A stretch of DNA of 64,000 nt from JACVRW01 sp963819115 (lineage in GTDB: Bacteria > Actinomycetota > Thermoleophilia > Solirubrobacterales > Thermoleophilaceae). Below are positions 16,461 to 24,924 of this stretch, piece after piece. Under the pieces are notes generated by a model. It was not told the DNA's origin and searched no databases. It saw only the letters and a list, made by a program, of their open reading frames with translations. The stretch lies in assembly GCA_963819115.1 (NCBI GenBank), contig CAWFUR010000011.1, positions 1 through 64,000 on the forward strand, written 5' to 3'. The number at the start of each line of letters is the position of its first letter. The first letter of the stretch is position 1. The position numbers and the translations under genes were made by a program.

Positions 16461-17843
16461 ATGCGCGACCTGCTGGATGCCGCGGCCAGGCACGCGGCGA
16501 GGTATCTCGAGTCCCTGCCCGAGCGGCCGGTGGAGGCGGGGCGCGATTCGGCCGCCGCGGCCGAGGCGATCCACGCGACCCTGCCCGGCGAGCCGCTCGA
16601 TCCGCGGCAGGTGCTGGACGAGCTGGTGGCCGACGCGGATCCGGGGATCACCGCCATGGGTTCCCCCCGCTACTTCGGGTTCGTGATCGGGGGTGCGCTG
16701 CCCGCGGCCATCGCCGCCGACTGGATGGTCACCGCCTGGGACCAGAACGGCGGCCTCGCGAGCCCGACGCCCGCCGTGGCCGCGATCGAGGAGATCACGG
16801 GCGCCTGGCTGCTCGACCTGCTGGGGCTGCCCGCGCACGCGTCGTTCGCGCTGGTCACCGGCTGCCAGATGGCTCACGTGACCTGCCTGGCCGCCGCCCG
16901 CCACCGGGTGCTGGCCGATGCGGGCTGGGACGTGGAGCGCGACGGCCTGATCGGCGCCCCTCCGGTGCGGGTCCTGCTCGGGGAGGAGCGCCACGTGACC
17001 GTGGACCGGGCCCTGCGGCTGCTCGGATTCGGCACCGCCTGCGTGGAACCGGTGGCCGTGGACGGCGAGGGCGCGATGCTCCCGGACGCGCTGGCGGAGC
17101 GCCTGGGCGCGGGGGGCGGCCAGGCGCTGGTGTGCGCACAGGCCGGCAACGTGAACACCGGCGCGGTGGATCCGCTCGACGCCGTGTGCGACATCGCGGA
17201 GGAGGCCGGGGCCTGGGTGCACGTGGACGGGGCCTTCGGCCTCTGGGCCAACGCCAGCCCCCGCCACCGGCAGCTTCTCCGTGGCTGCGAGCGCGCCGAT
17301 TCGTGGGCCACCGACGGCCACAAGTGGCTGAACGTCCCCTACGACTGCGGTATCGCGGTGGTGGCCGATCGCGAGGCGCACCGCGGCGCCATGTCCGTGC
17401 AGGCCAGCTACCTGGCGCAGGGCGGGCCCCTGCGCGAGCCGATGGACTGGACGCCCGAGTTCTCGCGCCGGGCGCGTTCGCTGCCCGTGTACGCGGCGCT
17501 GCGCTCGCTCGGGCGCAGTGGCGTGGCCGAGTTGGTGGACCGCCTGTGTGCGTGCGCCGATCGCTTCGCCGATCGCTTCGCGGGCGAGGACGGCGTGGAG
17601 GTGCTCGCGCATGGGCTGAACCAGGTGCTGGTGCGCCCGGAGGGCGATGCCGAGGCCGTGGACCGGCTGGTCCGGGCGATCCAGGAGGACGGGACCTGCT
17701 GGGTCAGCGCCACCACCTGGCGCGGGGTGCGGTGCATCCGCATCTCGGTGTGCAACTGGCAAACCCGCTTCGAGGACGTGGACCGCTCGCTCGCGGCGAT
17801 GCTCCGGGAGATGGCGAGGGCCGCTGGTAGCGTCGCCCGCTGA
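16461..17843 (+). CDS. Group II PLP-dependent amino acid decarboxylase
   Basis: I chose the ATG at 16461 because AGGAG lies ten bases upstream; the frame is open to 16413. About 460 residues. Family features: SPRYFGFVIGG, VTGCQMAHVTCLAAAR, AQAGNVNTGAVDPL, HVDGAFGLWA (PLP-ring Asp) and DGHKWLNVPYD with the Schiff-base Lys. This groups it with aromatic-L-amino-acid/glutamate-type decarboxylases; the amino-acid substrate cannot be read off. Its stop overlaps tmk (ATGA), so it heads the tmk-holB operon, an unexpected partner for replication genes. Confidence 0.9.
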   Translation: MRDLLDAAARHAARYLESLPERPVEAGRDSAAAAEAIHATLPGEPLDPRQVLDELVADADPGITAMGSPRYFGFVIGGALPAAIAADWMVTAWDQNGGLASPTPAVAAIEEITGAWLLDLLGLPAHASFALVTGCQMAHVTCLAAARHRVLADAGWDVERDGLIGAPPVRVLLGEERHVTVDRALRLLGFGTACVEPVAVDGEGAMLPDALAERLGAGGGQALVCAQAGNVNTGAVDPLDAVCDIAEEAGAWVHVDGAFGLWANASPRHRQLLRGCERADSWATDGHKWLNVPYDCGIAVVADREAHRGAMSVQASYLAQGGPLREPMDWTPEFSRRARSLPVYAALRSLGRSGVAELVDRLCACADRFADRFAGEDGVEVLAHGLNQVLVRPEGDAEAVDRLVRAIQEDGTCWVSATTWRGVRCIRISVCNWQTRFEDVDRSLAAMLREMARAAGSVAR

Positions 17844-18454
17844 TGCGCGGCCTGTTCGTCACCTTCGAGGGAATCGACCGCTCGGGCAAGACGACCCAGG
17901 CGCGGCTGCTGTGCGAGCAGCTCGGCGACGAGGCGCTCGGGGTTCGCGAGCCCGGCGGGACCGCGGTCGGGGAGCGGGTGCGCGACCTGTTGAAGGACCC
18001 GGCGGTGGAGCTGGGCGCCGAGGCCGAGGCGCTCCTGTTCGCGGCCGCCCGCGCCGAGCTCGTGGCCGGTGTGATCCGCCCCGCGCTCGAGGAGGGCCGG
18101 GTGGTGGTGTCGGACCGCTTTCTCGACTCGTCGCTCGCCTACCAGGGCGGTGCCCGCGGGCTGGGTGTGGATGAGGTGGAGCGGCTGAACCGCATGGCCA
18201 CCGGCGGACTGGCACCGGACATCACCTTCCTGCTCGACCTCGACCCGGGCGAGGCCGCCGCGCGCGCCGGCGAGAGCGATCGCTTCGAGGACGAGGGGGT
18301 GGTCCTCCAGCGCACGGTCCGCGACACCTATGAGCGGCTGGTGGCCGCCGAGCCCGGGCGCTGGCGGCGCATCGACGCCGCCCGCCCGCCGGAGCAGGTG
18401 CACGCGGACGTGCTGGCGGAGGTGGAGGCTGCGCGAAGCGGAGCCAGGGCATGA
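17843..18454 (+). CDS. tmk: Thymidylate kinase
   Basis: 203 residues. It phosphorylates dTMP to dTDP. Walker A is FEGIDRSGKTTQA (P-loop at about 8-17), the DR(x) motif is VVSDRFLDSSLAYQGGARG, and the lid region is ARAGESDRFEDEG. Length fits the family. It is coupled on both sides: ATGA with the decarboxylase and ATGA with holB. The tmk-holB order is common in bacteria. Confidence 0.96.
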   Translation: MRGLFVTFEGIDRSGKTTQARLLCEQLGDEALGVREPGGTAVGERVRDLLKDPAVELGAEAEALLFAAARAELVAGVIRPALEEGRVVVSDRFLDSSLAYQGGARGLGVDEVERLNRMATGGLAPDITFLLDLDPGEAAARAGESDRFEDEGVVLQRTVRDTYERLVAAEPGRWRRIDAARPPEQVHADVLAEVEAARSGARA

Positions 18455-19572
18455 CCGTCGCTCTCGCGGGAACCGAGGACCATCCCCAGGCCCGCATGGT
18501 CCTGGCCGCCGAGCTCGAGCGCGATCCCTCGCACGCCTACCTCTTCCACGGTCCCGCCGGCACGGGCAAGAGCACGGCGGCGCGTGCCTTCGCCGCGGCG
18601 CTCCTGGCCGAGGGCTCGGACGACCCGGACTCGGTGCGGCGGCGGGTGGCGAACGGAACACACCCCGATCTCACCTGGGTGCGGCCCACGGGCGCGCACG
18701 TGATGCGCGTGGAGGATGTGGAGGGTCCGGTGGTGAGCGCGGCCACACGCACCCCGTTCGAGTCCAAGCGCCGCGTCTTCGTGCTCGAGCGCGTGGACAC
18801 GATGAACGACGAGGTGGCCAACCGGCTGCTGAAGACGCTGGAGGAGCCCGCCCACTTCGTGCACGTGATCCTCCTCACCGAGGCGCTCGGACGGGTGCTC
18901 GACACGGTGATCTCGCGCTGCCAGCTGGTGCGCTTCGACCCCCTCCCGGCCGCACGGATCGCCGCGGCGCTGGAGGCGGAGGGCGTGCCGGCGGAGACGG
19001 CGCTGGCCTGTGCCGGGCTATCGCTCGGCAACGCCACGCGCGCCCGCTACCTCGCGTCCGAGGAGGGCCGCGAGCTGCGCGCCGAGGTGGGCCGGTTCGT
19101 GGCCGCGGCGCTGAGCGAGGAGATGGCGATGGAGCCGTGGCGGCCGCTGCTGGAACGGGCCGAGCGAGCCCGCACGGAGGCGGAGCAGCAGGCCTCGGGC
19201 GAGCGCGAGCAGCGGCTGGAGCTCGAGCCGAAGGGCCGTGAGCGGCGCGCGATGGAGCGGGAGATGGAGGAGGCGGGCAAGCGCGAGGGCCGCCGCGCCC
19301 GCACCCGCGTGCTCGACCTGGCGCTGACCCTCGCCGAGCTCTCCTTCCGCGACCTGGTGTGCGTGGCCGAGGGTGCCCCGGAGGCGGTGCTGGCCGTGGA
19401 CTCGCCCCCAGACCTGGTGGGCGACGCCCGCTCCCGCGACTCCCGGCGCCTGCGCGAGGCGGCAGAGCGCTGCGAGGAGACGCGGCAGTCGCTCGAGCTG
19501 AACGTGACCGAGGACCTGGCGCTCTCGGTGTTGGGGTTCCGGCTGGCGGAGCTAGCCGGCGACGCGAGTTAG
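18451..19572 (+). CDS. holB: DNA polymerase III delta-prime subunit
   Basis: 373 residues. Clamp-loader AAA+ protein: HAYLFHGPAGTGKST (P-loop about 34-42), VFVLERVDTMNDEVANRLLKTLEEP (Walker B region), and SRCQLVRFDPLP (SRC motif). The four-Cys zinc module usual between P-loop and Walker B is absent (no Cys at 43-75). A highly charged Glu/Arg-rich insertion at about 225-280 predicts a long coiled coil. Its ATG overlaps tmk. A palindromic repeat element follows two bases after the stop. Confidence 0.92.
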   Translation: MTVALAGTEDHPQARMVLAAELERDPSHAYLFHGPAGTGKSTAARAFAAALLAEGSDDPDSVRRRVANGTHPDLTWVRPTGAHVMRVEDVEGPVVSAATRTPFESKRRVFVLERVDTMNDEVANRLLKTLEEPAHFVHVILLTEALGRVLDTVISRCQLVRFDPLPAARIAAALEAEGVPAETALACAGLSLGNATRARYLASEEGRELRAEVGRFVAAALSEEMAMEPWRPLLERAERARTEAEQQASGEREQRLELEPKGRERRAMEREMEEAGKREGRRARTRVLDLALTLAELSFRDLVCVAEGAPEAVLAVDSPPDLVGDARSRDSRRLREAAERCEETRQSLELNVTEDLALSVLGFRLAELAGDAS

Positions 19573-19573
19573 G

Positions 19574-19666
19574 GAGGAGCGCAGCCCGATCGGTGGCGAG
19601 GAGCGGAGCCTGATCGGTGTTCAGGCGAGCACCGCAGCCATGTCATCGGGCGAGCACCGCACCATG
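19574..19666 (+). repeat. Dispersed palindromic element, nested copies
   Basis: The left half of a canonical element (GAGGAGCGCAG-CCCGATCGGTG) is followed by a whole second copy, which carries the hairpin variant GCCTGA / TCAGGC. Then comes the right half of the first copy (ATCGGGCGAGCACCGCA). The second copy thus sits in the hairpin loop of the first. It fills the space between convergent holB and the DAPG-hydrolase-like gene. Confidence 0.8.
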
Positions 19667-20444
19667 TCAGCTGGCCCCGAAGCGCGAGTACAGCTCAGGG
19701 AGCAGCACCGCCAGGTTCGCGTACTCCTCGGCGCAGTGGAGGGCCAGCCCGCTGGGAGCCTCGGCCGGCATGGTGAGGCGGCGGACGAGGCGGTTGTTCA
19801 GCCTGCGCGGCCGGCCCCGCCACCGGTCCCGGGAGGTAGGGGCGGATCGCCGCACCCAGCCAGAACCGGCTTCGGAGCACCACCCCGTCGGGCTCGCGCA
19901 GGAAGGCGTGGATCATCGGGGTGTGCTGCACGCGCCGGCGGTCATCCCCGGCGTGCCCGCACACGATCGTGGCCACGCCCCGGTCGTCGAGGGCGTCTGT
20001 GGACAGCCCCATCTCGCTGGGCGCCCTGAACGAGATCCGGGCGTGGAAGCGCTCGGAGCCCACGTCCTCCACGGGATGGTGCACGGCGCCCCAGTGAGGC
20101 TTGGCCCTCCGCACCGGCGGCTCCTCCAGCGAGTTGTCGTAATGCGCGATCGGGTGCCAGATCCGGTAGCGCACCGGGTCGCGGGGATGCCAGTCGAACC
20201 ACCAGTCGACCATCGGCCCGGTCACCCCGGGCATGGGGGTGCGCACGGCCACGTAGCCCACCCCGTCGGGCAGGGTGCACCAGCCGTTCTCCGCGGGCAG
20301 GGGCGCCGGATCGAGCAGCCGGTCGAGCGCTGAGAGGGGCAGGGCGTCGCTCGGGTCGATCGGCCCTCGACCGAGCGCGTCCACCACGTCCCGCGACGGT
20401 GGCTCGAGCGGGCGCGAGAGGTAGGCGCTCAGGTCCTCGCTCAT
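19667..20444 (-). CDS. DAPG hydrolase (PhlG)/phloretin hydrolase-like protein, frameshifted near 3' end
   Basis: MSEDLSAYLSRPLEPPSRD starts at the ATG 20444. The family core is VDWWFDWHPRDPVRYRIWHP, HYDNSLEEPP, GSERFHARISFRAPSEMGLS and PMIHAFLREPDGVVLRSRFW; the His/Glu residues there are the zinc ligands in PhlG. PhlG hydrolyses a C-C bond in 2,4-diacetylphloroglucinol; the substrate here is unknown. Near 19830 the frame shifts. The natural end (NNRLVRRLTMPAEAPSGLAL ... FGAS) is read in another frame to 19667. It starts inside the upstream oxidase (ATGA). Confidence 0.75.
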
Positions 20445-21110
20445 GGGCGTCCCATCCAGGGGTGGAAGACGCCCTCCGGGTCGTACCTCGCCCGCAGCTC
20501 GTCGAGCCGGGCCATGTGCGCCTCGCTCACGAAGCGGGCTGGACGCCGCCCGAGGTTCTCGTCGGCCAGCTGTATCCCGGTGGCGAGCCCCTCCATCTCG
20601 CGCATCCTGTCGGTGGCCCACGCCACGCAGGCCTCGTCCTCGGTGGGGTCCTGCCACACGCCGTAGAGCGCGATGTAGGTCTCGTCCTCCACGCTGTAGG
20701 CCATGTCCGCGCGCGGCGGGCTCTCACCCCAGTTCATCCAGAGCATGTGCGACGGAGCGCCGGGCAGCGTGTCGGCGATCCGGTGCAGGCCCGGGAGGAG
20801 ATCGTCGATCGGACCGGGCTGGAGGGCGGCCGTCATCGCCTGCGCGTCCACGCTCACCTCGGTCAGGCGGGAGAGGTCGAGCAGCAGGCCCCCGTCGCGC
20901 AGGTGGTTGCCGGCCCAGCTATGCCCCCGGAGCGAACGGCGATCCTCAGGCCCTCGTCGCGGGCGAGGCGCACTGCGCTCACAGCGTCCGACTCGTTCTC
21001 GGCCTGGACGATGACGTCGGGGAAGTGGTTCGGCGTGCGGGCGTTCCACACGGCGCCCCGGCGCGCCTCCTCGTAGCCCGCCTCGCCCCGTCGAAGGATT
21101 GGACCCTCCA
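20441..21110 (-). pseudogene. FAD-linked oxidase (berberine-bridge type), internally deleted and frameshifted
   Basis: The N-terminal FAD domain start (RRGEAGYEEARRGAVWN, DAVSAVRLARDEGLRIAVRSGG) continues after one missing base near 20930 (GGGGGCCATAGC expected) as HSWAGNHLRDGGLLLDLSRL. At LQPG-PIDDLL the sequence jumps to the C-terminal part, which ends with the typical ELRARYDPEGVFHPW. Intact members have about 450 residues; here about 225 remain, so the middle is gone. No convincing start codon is left. It was probably an oxidase partner of the coupled PhlG-like hydrolase in breaking down an aromatic compound (inference). Confidence 0.7.
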
Positions 21111-21116
21111 GCTTCT

Positions 21117-21776
21117 CTAGAGCGTGGGCTTGGCCACGAGCTCGTAGAAGAAGACCGCCATCATCGCCGTGGTGGCGCCCCACAGCAGCACCCAGCCCAG
21201 GCGTTCCTGCGGCTTCATCTGCGGCCGGGCCAGCCCGAAGATCACCACGAGCTCGAACACCACGCAGGCGAGCACGAACGGCACCAGGCCCCAGAGGCCG
21301 GTGATGGCCATGACGATGTAGAGCGGCACCTGGGTGCCGGCCGCCGCGCCGCCCGCCGACAGCACGAGCACGAAGTACTCGTTGTAGGTGTCCCTGTAGA
21401 TCGGGACGCGCGGATCGAGCGCCTCACGGAATCGGTTCGCGAATGCCTGATTGGCCACGGCGGGAATCATTCCATTCCCGGCCGCCGGGAGCTCCAAGAC
21501 CCCCACCGCACCGCGGCAGGACACCACCCGGCCGGGCCCCACCCCGCGCTCCACCCGCAGCACGTCGCCCTCCCGGTCGAGGAACACGAGGTCGAGGGCG
21601 AAGCGCATCCCGAAGGTGTGCACCGAGTGGCAGCGCGGGATCAGAAGCCCGGCGTCCGCCGGCATCCGGGCCAGCAGCGCCAGGCCGAGGAGACGAGCCC
21701 GGGGCGACCGGGCCAAGTGCACATGGAGGCAGCCCACAGGCAGGGATTCGAGGCGCTCGAGCCGCCGGGACGTCAC
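21117..21776 (-). CDS. DUF192 protein fused to a two-helix membrane domain
   Basis: 219 residues, GTG start. Residues 1-98 are a DUF192 domain: ARLLGLALLARMPADAGLLI, CHSVHTFGMRFALDLVFLD, RVERGVGPGRVV, VLELPAAG. From GMIPAVANQAFANRFREALD on, a different segment of about 115 residues has two to three hydrophobic helices (LYIVMAITGLWGLVPFVLAC, LGWVLLWGATTAMMAVFFY). DUF192 alone is about 110 residues. Either this is a real fusion, or a separate gene starting at that ATG has lost the stop between. Function unknown. Confidence 0.65.
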   Translation of the reverse strand: MTSRRLERLESLPVGCLHVHLARSPRARLLGLALLARMPADAGLLIPRCHSVHTFGMRFALDLVFLDREGDVLRVERGVGPGRVVSCRGAVGVLELPAAGNGMIPAVANQAFANRFREALDPRVPIYRDTYNEYFVLVLSAGGAAAGTQVPLYIVMAITGLWGLVPFVLACVVFELVVIFGLARPQMKPQERLGWVLLWGATTAMMAVFFYELVAKPTL

Positions 21777-21818
21777 GGGGAGGGAAGCGCCGGCGGGGCC
21801 GGTCTCGTCCCCTGGCCA

Positions 21819-21891
21819 AGCCGCAGGTCGGACTCGAACCGACGACCCCCACTTTACGAGAGTGGTGCTCTACCAGCTGAGCTACTGCGGC
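21819..21891 (-). tRNA. tRNA-Thr (anticodon CGT)
   Basis: 73-nt cloverleaf on the minus strand: acceptor GCCGCAG/CTGCGGC, D-loop AGCTGGTAGA, anticodon stem CCACT/AGTGG with loop CTCGTAA, and T-arm GGTTCGAGTCC. The anticodon CGT decodes ACG. The 3' CCA is not encoded. Confidence 0.95.
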
Positions 21892-21995
21892 GCGCGGGCT
21901 GAGGATAGCCCCGGCCCGGGTGGCGGGTACCTCGGCACGGTGGTCCGGGAGTCGGATAGCGTACGCCTGTCGTCTTGAGCGGAGGGGGAGAGCGC

Positions 21996-24041
21996 ATGAC
22001 GTTGGGTCAACGCCGTACTCGGTGGATCGTCCTTACTGTGACGCTGGGGGCCCTCGCGCTTCCCGCCGGTGCGTTCGCCCACCTCGAGCGTCCCTCGTAC
22101 TGGCCCGACCCCGCGCCGGACACGGCGGTGAGCCCACCCGCAGGCGGAAAGGTGCCGAAGCTCCGCTCGCTCGAGTCCGCCCTGGATGGCCGGGGACCGG
22201 GCCGCGTGCGAGTGGTGTGCCAGGGACGTGGCGGGTGGAAGTCCCTCCAGTACCTCTACACGTCGATCGCGAAGGCCCGCATCCACGGCTACCGCATCCG
22301 TCCCAGCCAGCCGAAGCTCTATCTCAGCGGCCGCGCCGCCCGTGCGCTCCTGTGGGAGAACCTGGCACTGGCGCGTAAGTGCCGCTACGAGGAGATCCAG
22401 CCGGCCGTCACGGCCTCGGGCAACAACGACCGCGTGGTGATCATGCCCGGCCGCTACACCGAGCCCACCGCGCGGAAGGCGGCGCTCAACGATCCCAAGT
22501 GCGCCCACCTCACCCAAGAGGACTCCGGAGGGGCCAAGACTCCGAGCTTCGCCTACCAGGCCACCTGCCCCAATGACCAGAACCTGGTCTACGTGCAGGG
22601 ACGCGAGATTGCGCTGAGCGCACCGCCCGCGCCTCCGCTCTCCAACCGCCAGGGCATTCCCGATCTCGGCCCCTGCGCGCGCTGCAACTTCCAGATGGAG
22701 GGCAGCGGTGTGTCACCCACGGACGTGATCGTGGACGGTGCCTCCGACTACGAGTCGAGCGACCCCGAGGCCCGGCCGCGCAAGCTGGACAAGCACGTGA
22801 TAATCCGGGCAGACCGCGCCGACGGCTTCGTGGTGCACAACCTCACGGCCCGCGGGGCCCTGGAGCACGGCATCTACATCGAGGAGACCGACGGCTACCG
22901 GGTCGACACGGTGAAGATGTTCTGGGCGGCCGACTACGGCAACCTCACCTTCACCTCCGACCATGGCCTGTACACGGACTGCGACGGCCTGGGGGCAGGT
23001 GACGCGGTGCTCTATCCCGGAGCGGCGCCCGAGACGGGCGAGCAGGCCGACAGGTCCTTCTATCCCGATGCCCCGCGCATCAACACCACGGTCCGGAACT
23101 GCGACATGCACGGCAGCGTGCTCGCGTACTCGGGCTCTATGGGGAACAACGTGCGCATCACCAACAGCAACATCTACGGCAACACCGCCGGCATCTCCAC
23201 GGACACCATCTCCGCGGGCGGGCACCCCGGTTACCCGGCCGACGGCGTCGAGGTCGACCACAACTACATCTACTCCAACAACCTCGAGCTGTTCAAGCCC
23301 AACGCGCCGGTGCAGCCGGCGGTGGGAATCCTCCCCTCGGGGGTGGGCATCTTCTGGGCCGGTCACAACAACGGCCGCGTGCACGACAACTGGATCTGGG
23401 ACAACTGGCGTAGCGGCGCGTTCCTGCTGTCGATCCCCGACTTCCTGGTCACGCCCGAGGGCCAGATCAACCCGGGCGGATCGTGCAAGAGCGACCCGCG
23501 CGTGAACCCAACGCTGTCCACCTCGTGCGGGAACCGCTTCTACGCGAACCACATGGGTCGCGTGCCGCGGGCATTCCAGCCCTTCGGCCACCTGTACGCG
23601 TTCGGCAACAACGTCGGCCCGACGCGTGGTGTGTCGAAGAACGGAGTCGACTTCTGGTGGGACGAGGGCGGACTGGGCACGGTCTCGGGGAACTGCTGGT
23701 TCAACAACACGGGCTCCGACGGCACCGCCGCGAGCGTGACCGGCTCCGGGGTCGGCGACGGCGCGGACGCGCTGCCCTCCGACTGCACTTCCACGCGCAA
23801 GGGCGACGGCGTAAAGCTCGCCTACCTGCTCTCGTGCTTCCTGGCCCGGGAGGGCGACGCGCCCCCCGAGCAGTGCGACTGGTTCACGCTGCCGCCGAGG
23901 CCCGGGTCCACGGCCGCCACGGCCAAGGAGGAGGCGTTCGCCAAGGGCGCGCGCGAGTTCCTGAAGACCGCGCAGGCCAAGCAGCTGGAGGACCAGGTCG
24001 GCGAGGTCACGGGAATCGCGGAGTCAAAGCCGCCGGAGTGA
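21996..24041 (+). CDS. Secreted right-handed beta-helix protein
   Basis: I start at ATG 21996 because GGAGGGGG precedes it; an in-frame TTG lies at 21975. About 681 residues with signal peptide (WIVLTVTLGALALPAGAFA). From about 280 on, short rungs with Asn/Asp/Gly turns recur (VVHNLTARGALEHGIYIEE, VRITNSNIYGNTAGISTD, VEVDHNYIYSNNLELF, GRVHDNWIWDNWRSGAF). This pattern is typical of the pectate-lyase/NosD-like parallel beta-helix. Many Cys pairs fit an exported protein. Possible roles are a polysaccharide lyase/hydrolase or a surface protein; no catalytic triad can be assigned. It is followed four bases later by a lipoprotein gene. Confidence 0.8.
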   Translation: MTLGQRRTRWIVLTVTLGALALPAGAFAHLERPSYWPDPAPDTAVSPPAGGKVPKLRSLESALDGRGPGRVRVVCQGRGGWKSLQYLYTSIAKARIHGYRIRPSQPKLYLSGRAARALLWENLALARKCRYEEIQPAVTASGNNDRVVIMPGRYTEPTARKAALNDPKCAHLTQEDSGGAKTPSFAYQATCPNDQNLVYVQGREIALSAPPAPPLSNRQGIPDLGPCARCNFQMEGSGVSPTDVIVDGASDYESSDPEARPRKLDKHVIIRADRADGFVVHNLTARGALEHGIYIEETDGYRVDTVKMFWAADYGNLTFTSDHGLYTDCDGLGAGDAVLYPGAAPETGEQADRSFYPDAPRINTTVRNCDMHGSVLAYSGSMGNNVRITNSNIYGNTAGISTDTISAGGHPGYPADGVEVDHNYIYSNNLELFKPNAPVQPAVGILPSGVGIFWAGHNNGRVHDNWIWDNWRSGAFLLSIPDFLVTPEGQINPGGSCKSDPRVNPTLSTSCGNRFYANHMGRVPRAFQPFGHLYAFGNNVGPTRGVSKNGVDFWWDEGGLGTVSGNCWFNNTGSDGTAASVTGSGVGDGADALPSDCTSTRKGDGVKLAYLLSCFLAREGDAPPEQCDWFTLPPRPGSTAATAKEEAFAKGAREFLKTAQAKQLEDQVGEVTGIAESKPPE

Positions 24042-24045
24042 GCGG

Positions 24046-24420
24046 ATGACTCTGACAGTAAGGCAAGGCCGAGCGCCGGTCCTCCTCGCCGCGCTGGTGC
24101 TCGCGCTGGGCGCCTGTGGCGGCGACACGGGGTCCGCCGGCAAGGCCAAGGCCGTGGGCCACACCCTGGTCGGGTCGGTGGCCGCGCTCGCCCAATGCCG
24201 TGACTGGAACGGGGGAACCCGGGACGAGCGTCTGGCCACGATCGAGGACATCCGTGAGCAGATCAACCTCAAGGACAGCGCAGTCCAGACGCCCCCGTTG
24301 TCGGACGCCGCCGCCTACCGGATCCTCGACACCACCTGCCACCGTCCCTACGCCGAGAGCCTGAGGCTCTACAAGCTGTACGCCCGCGCCGACAGCTTCG
24401 CTCCCTTCGCGGAGGACTAG
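24046..24420 (+). CDS. Small lipoprotein, partner of the beta-helix protein
   Basis: 124 residues. The leader RAPVLLAALVLALGACGGD ends in a lipobox (LGAC), so the mature protein is probably lipid-anchored at Cys24. The rest is helical and charged (RDERLATIEDIREQINLKD) with two further Cys (QCRDW, TTCHRP) that could pair. It follows the beta-helix gene by four bases on the same strand, so both are probably made and exported together. The lipoprotein may tether the larger protein at the membrane (inference). No family recognised. Confidence 0.65.
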   Translation: MTLTVRQGRAPVLLAALVLALGACGGDTGSAGKAKAVGHTLVGSVAALAQCRDWNGGTRDERLATIEDIREQINLKDSAVQTPPLSDAAAYRILDTTCHRPYAESLRLYKLYARADSFAPFAED

Positions 24421-24880
24421 CTGTAGTTCCTGACCACGTTGTTCATCCGGGCCTCCTTGGAGGCTGGGGGTGTCGAAGCCGGTGGCCGGGCTGGCCCCGC
24501 CGTAGACGAAGGGCGTTCCGCGGTACTCGTCTGCGATCGCCCGCGCCCGCTCGCCCACCGGGGGGAGGGTGGTGAACGTGGCGTCGGAGCTGCACACCGC
24601 GCGGGGCGGGTTCGACCCGTCGCGGGCGCACATCTGGAAGTGGTAGGCCGTGGAGGGGCTGAGGCCGGTGACGGGCTCCGAGATGGGATGTGCCTGCGCG
24701 TCGTTGATCGCGATCGTGCGGTGCGGAGTCTCGGATCCGTACGAGGTGGTCTTGCGGTAGCGCCACCAGTCGTCGGTGCGTCCGCTGAGGTCGGAGTAGA
24801 CGTCCCCGTTGAGGGTGGCGCCGGCCCCGGTCACGGTCGTCGTGGCCTTCGGGCGAAAGCACGACGCATGGGGTCTGGGC
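24418..24880 (-). pseudogene. Remnant of a surface protein: FN3-like domain plus start of NlpC/P60 domain
   Basis: GATLNGDVYSDLSGRTDDWW, then YGSETPHRTIAI and FQMCARDGSNPPR, form a fibronectin-like domain that closely matches residues 30-115 of the lipoprotein at 48.3 kb. It leads into ARAIADEYRGTPFVYGGASP-ATGFD, the beginning of an NlpC/P60 catalytic domain, but the expected CSG with the catalytic Cys does not follow. After a frame change a plausible natural end, SKEARMNNVVRNYS, appears at 24418. So the catalytic middle is deleted. No leader or start is visible. Confidence 0.6.
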
Positions 24881-24924
24881 CAGGCTAGGCGCGACCGGTG
24901 TGGGTCGCAACCCGGGGGTGTAGG

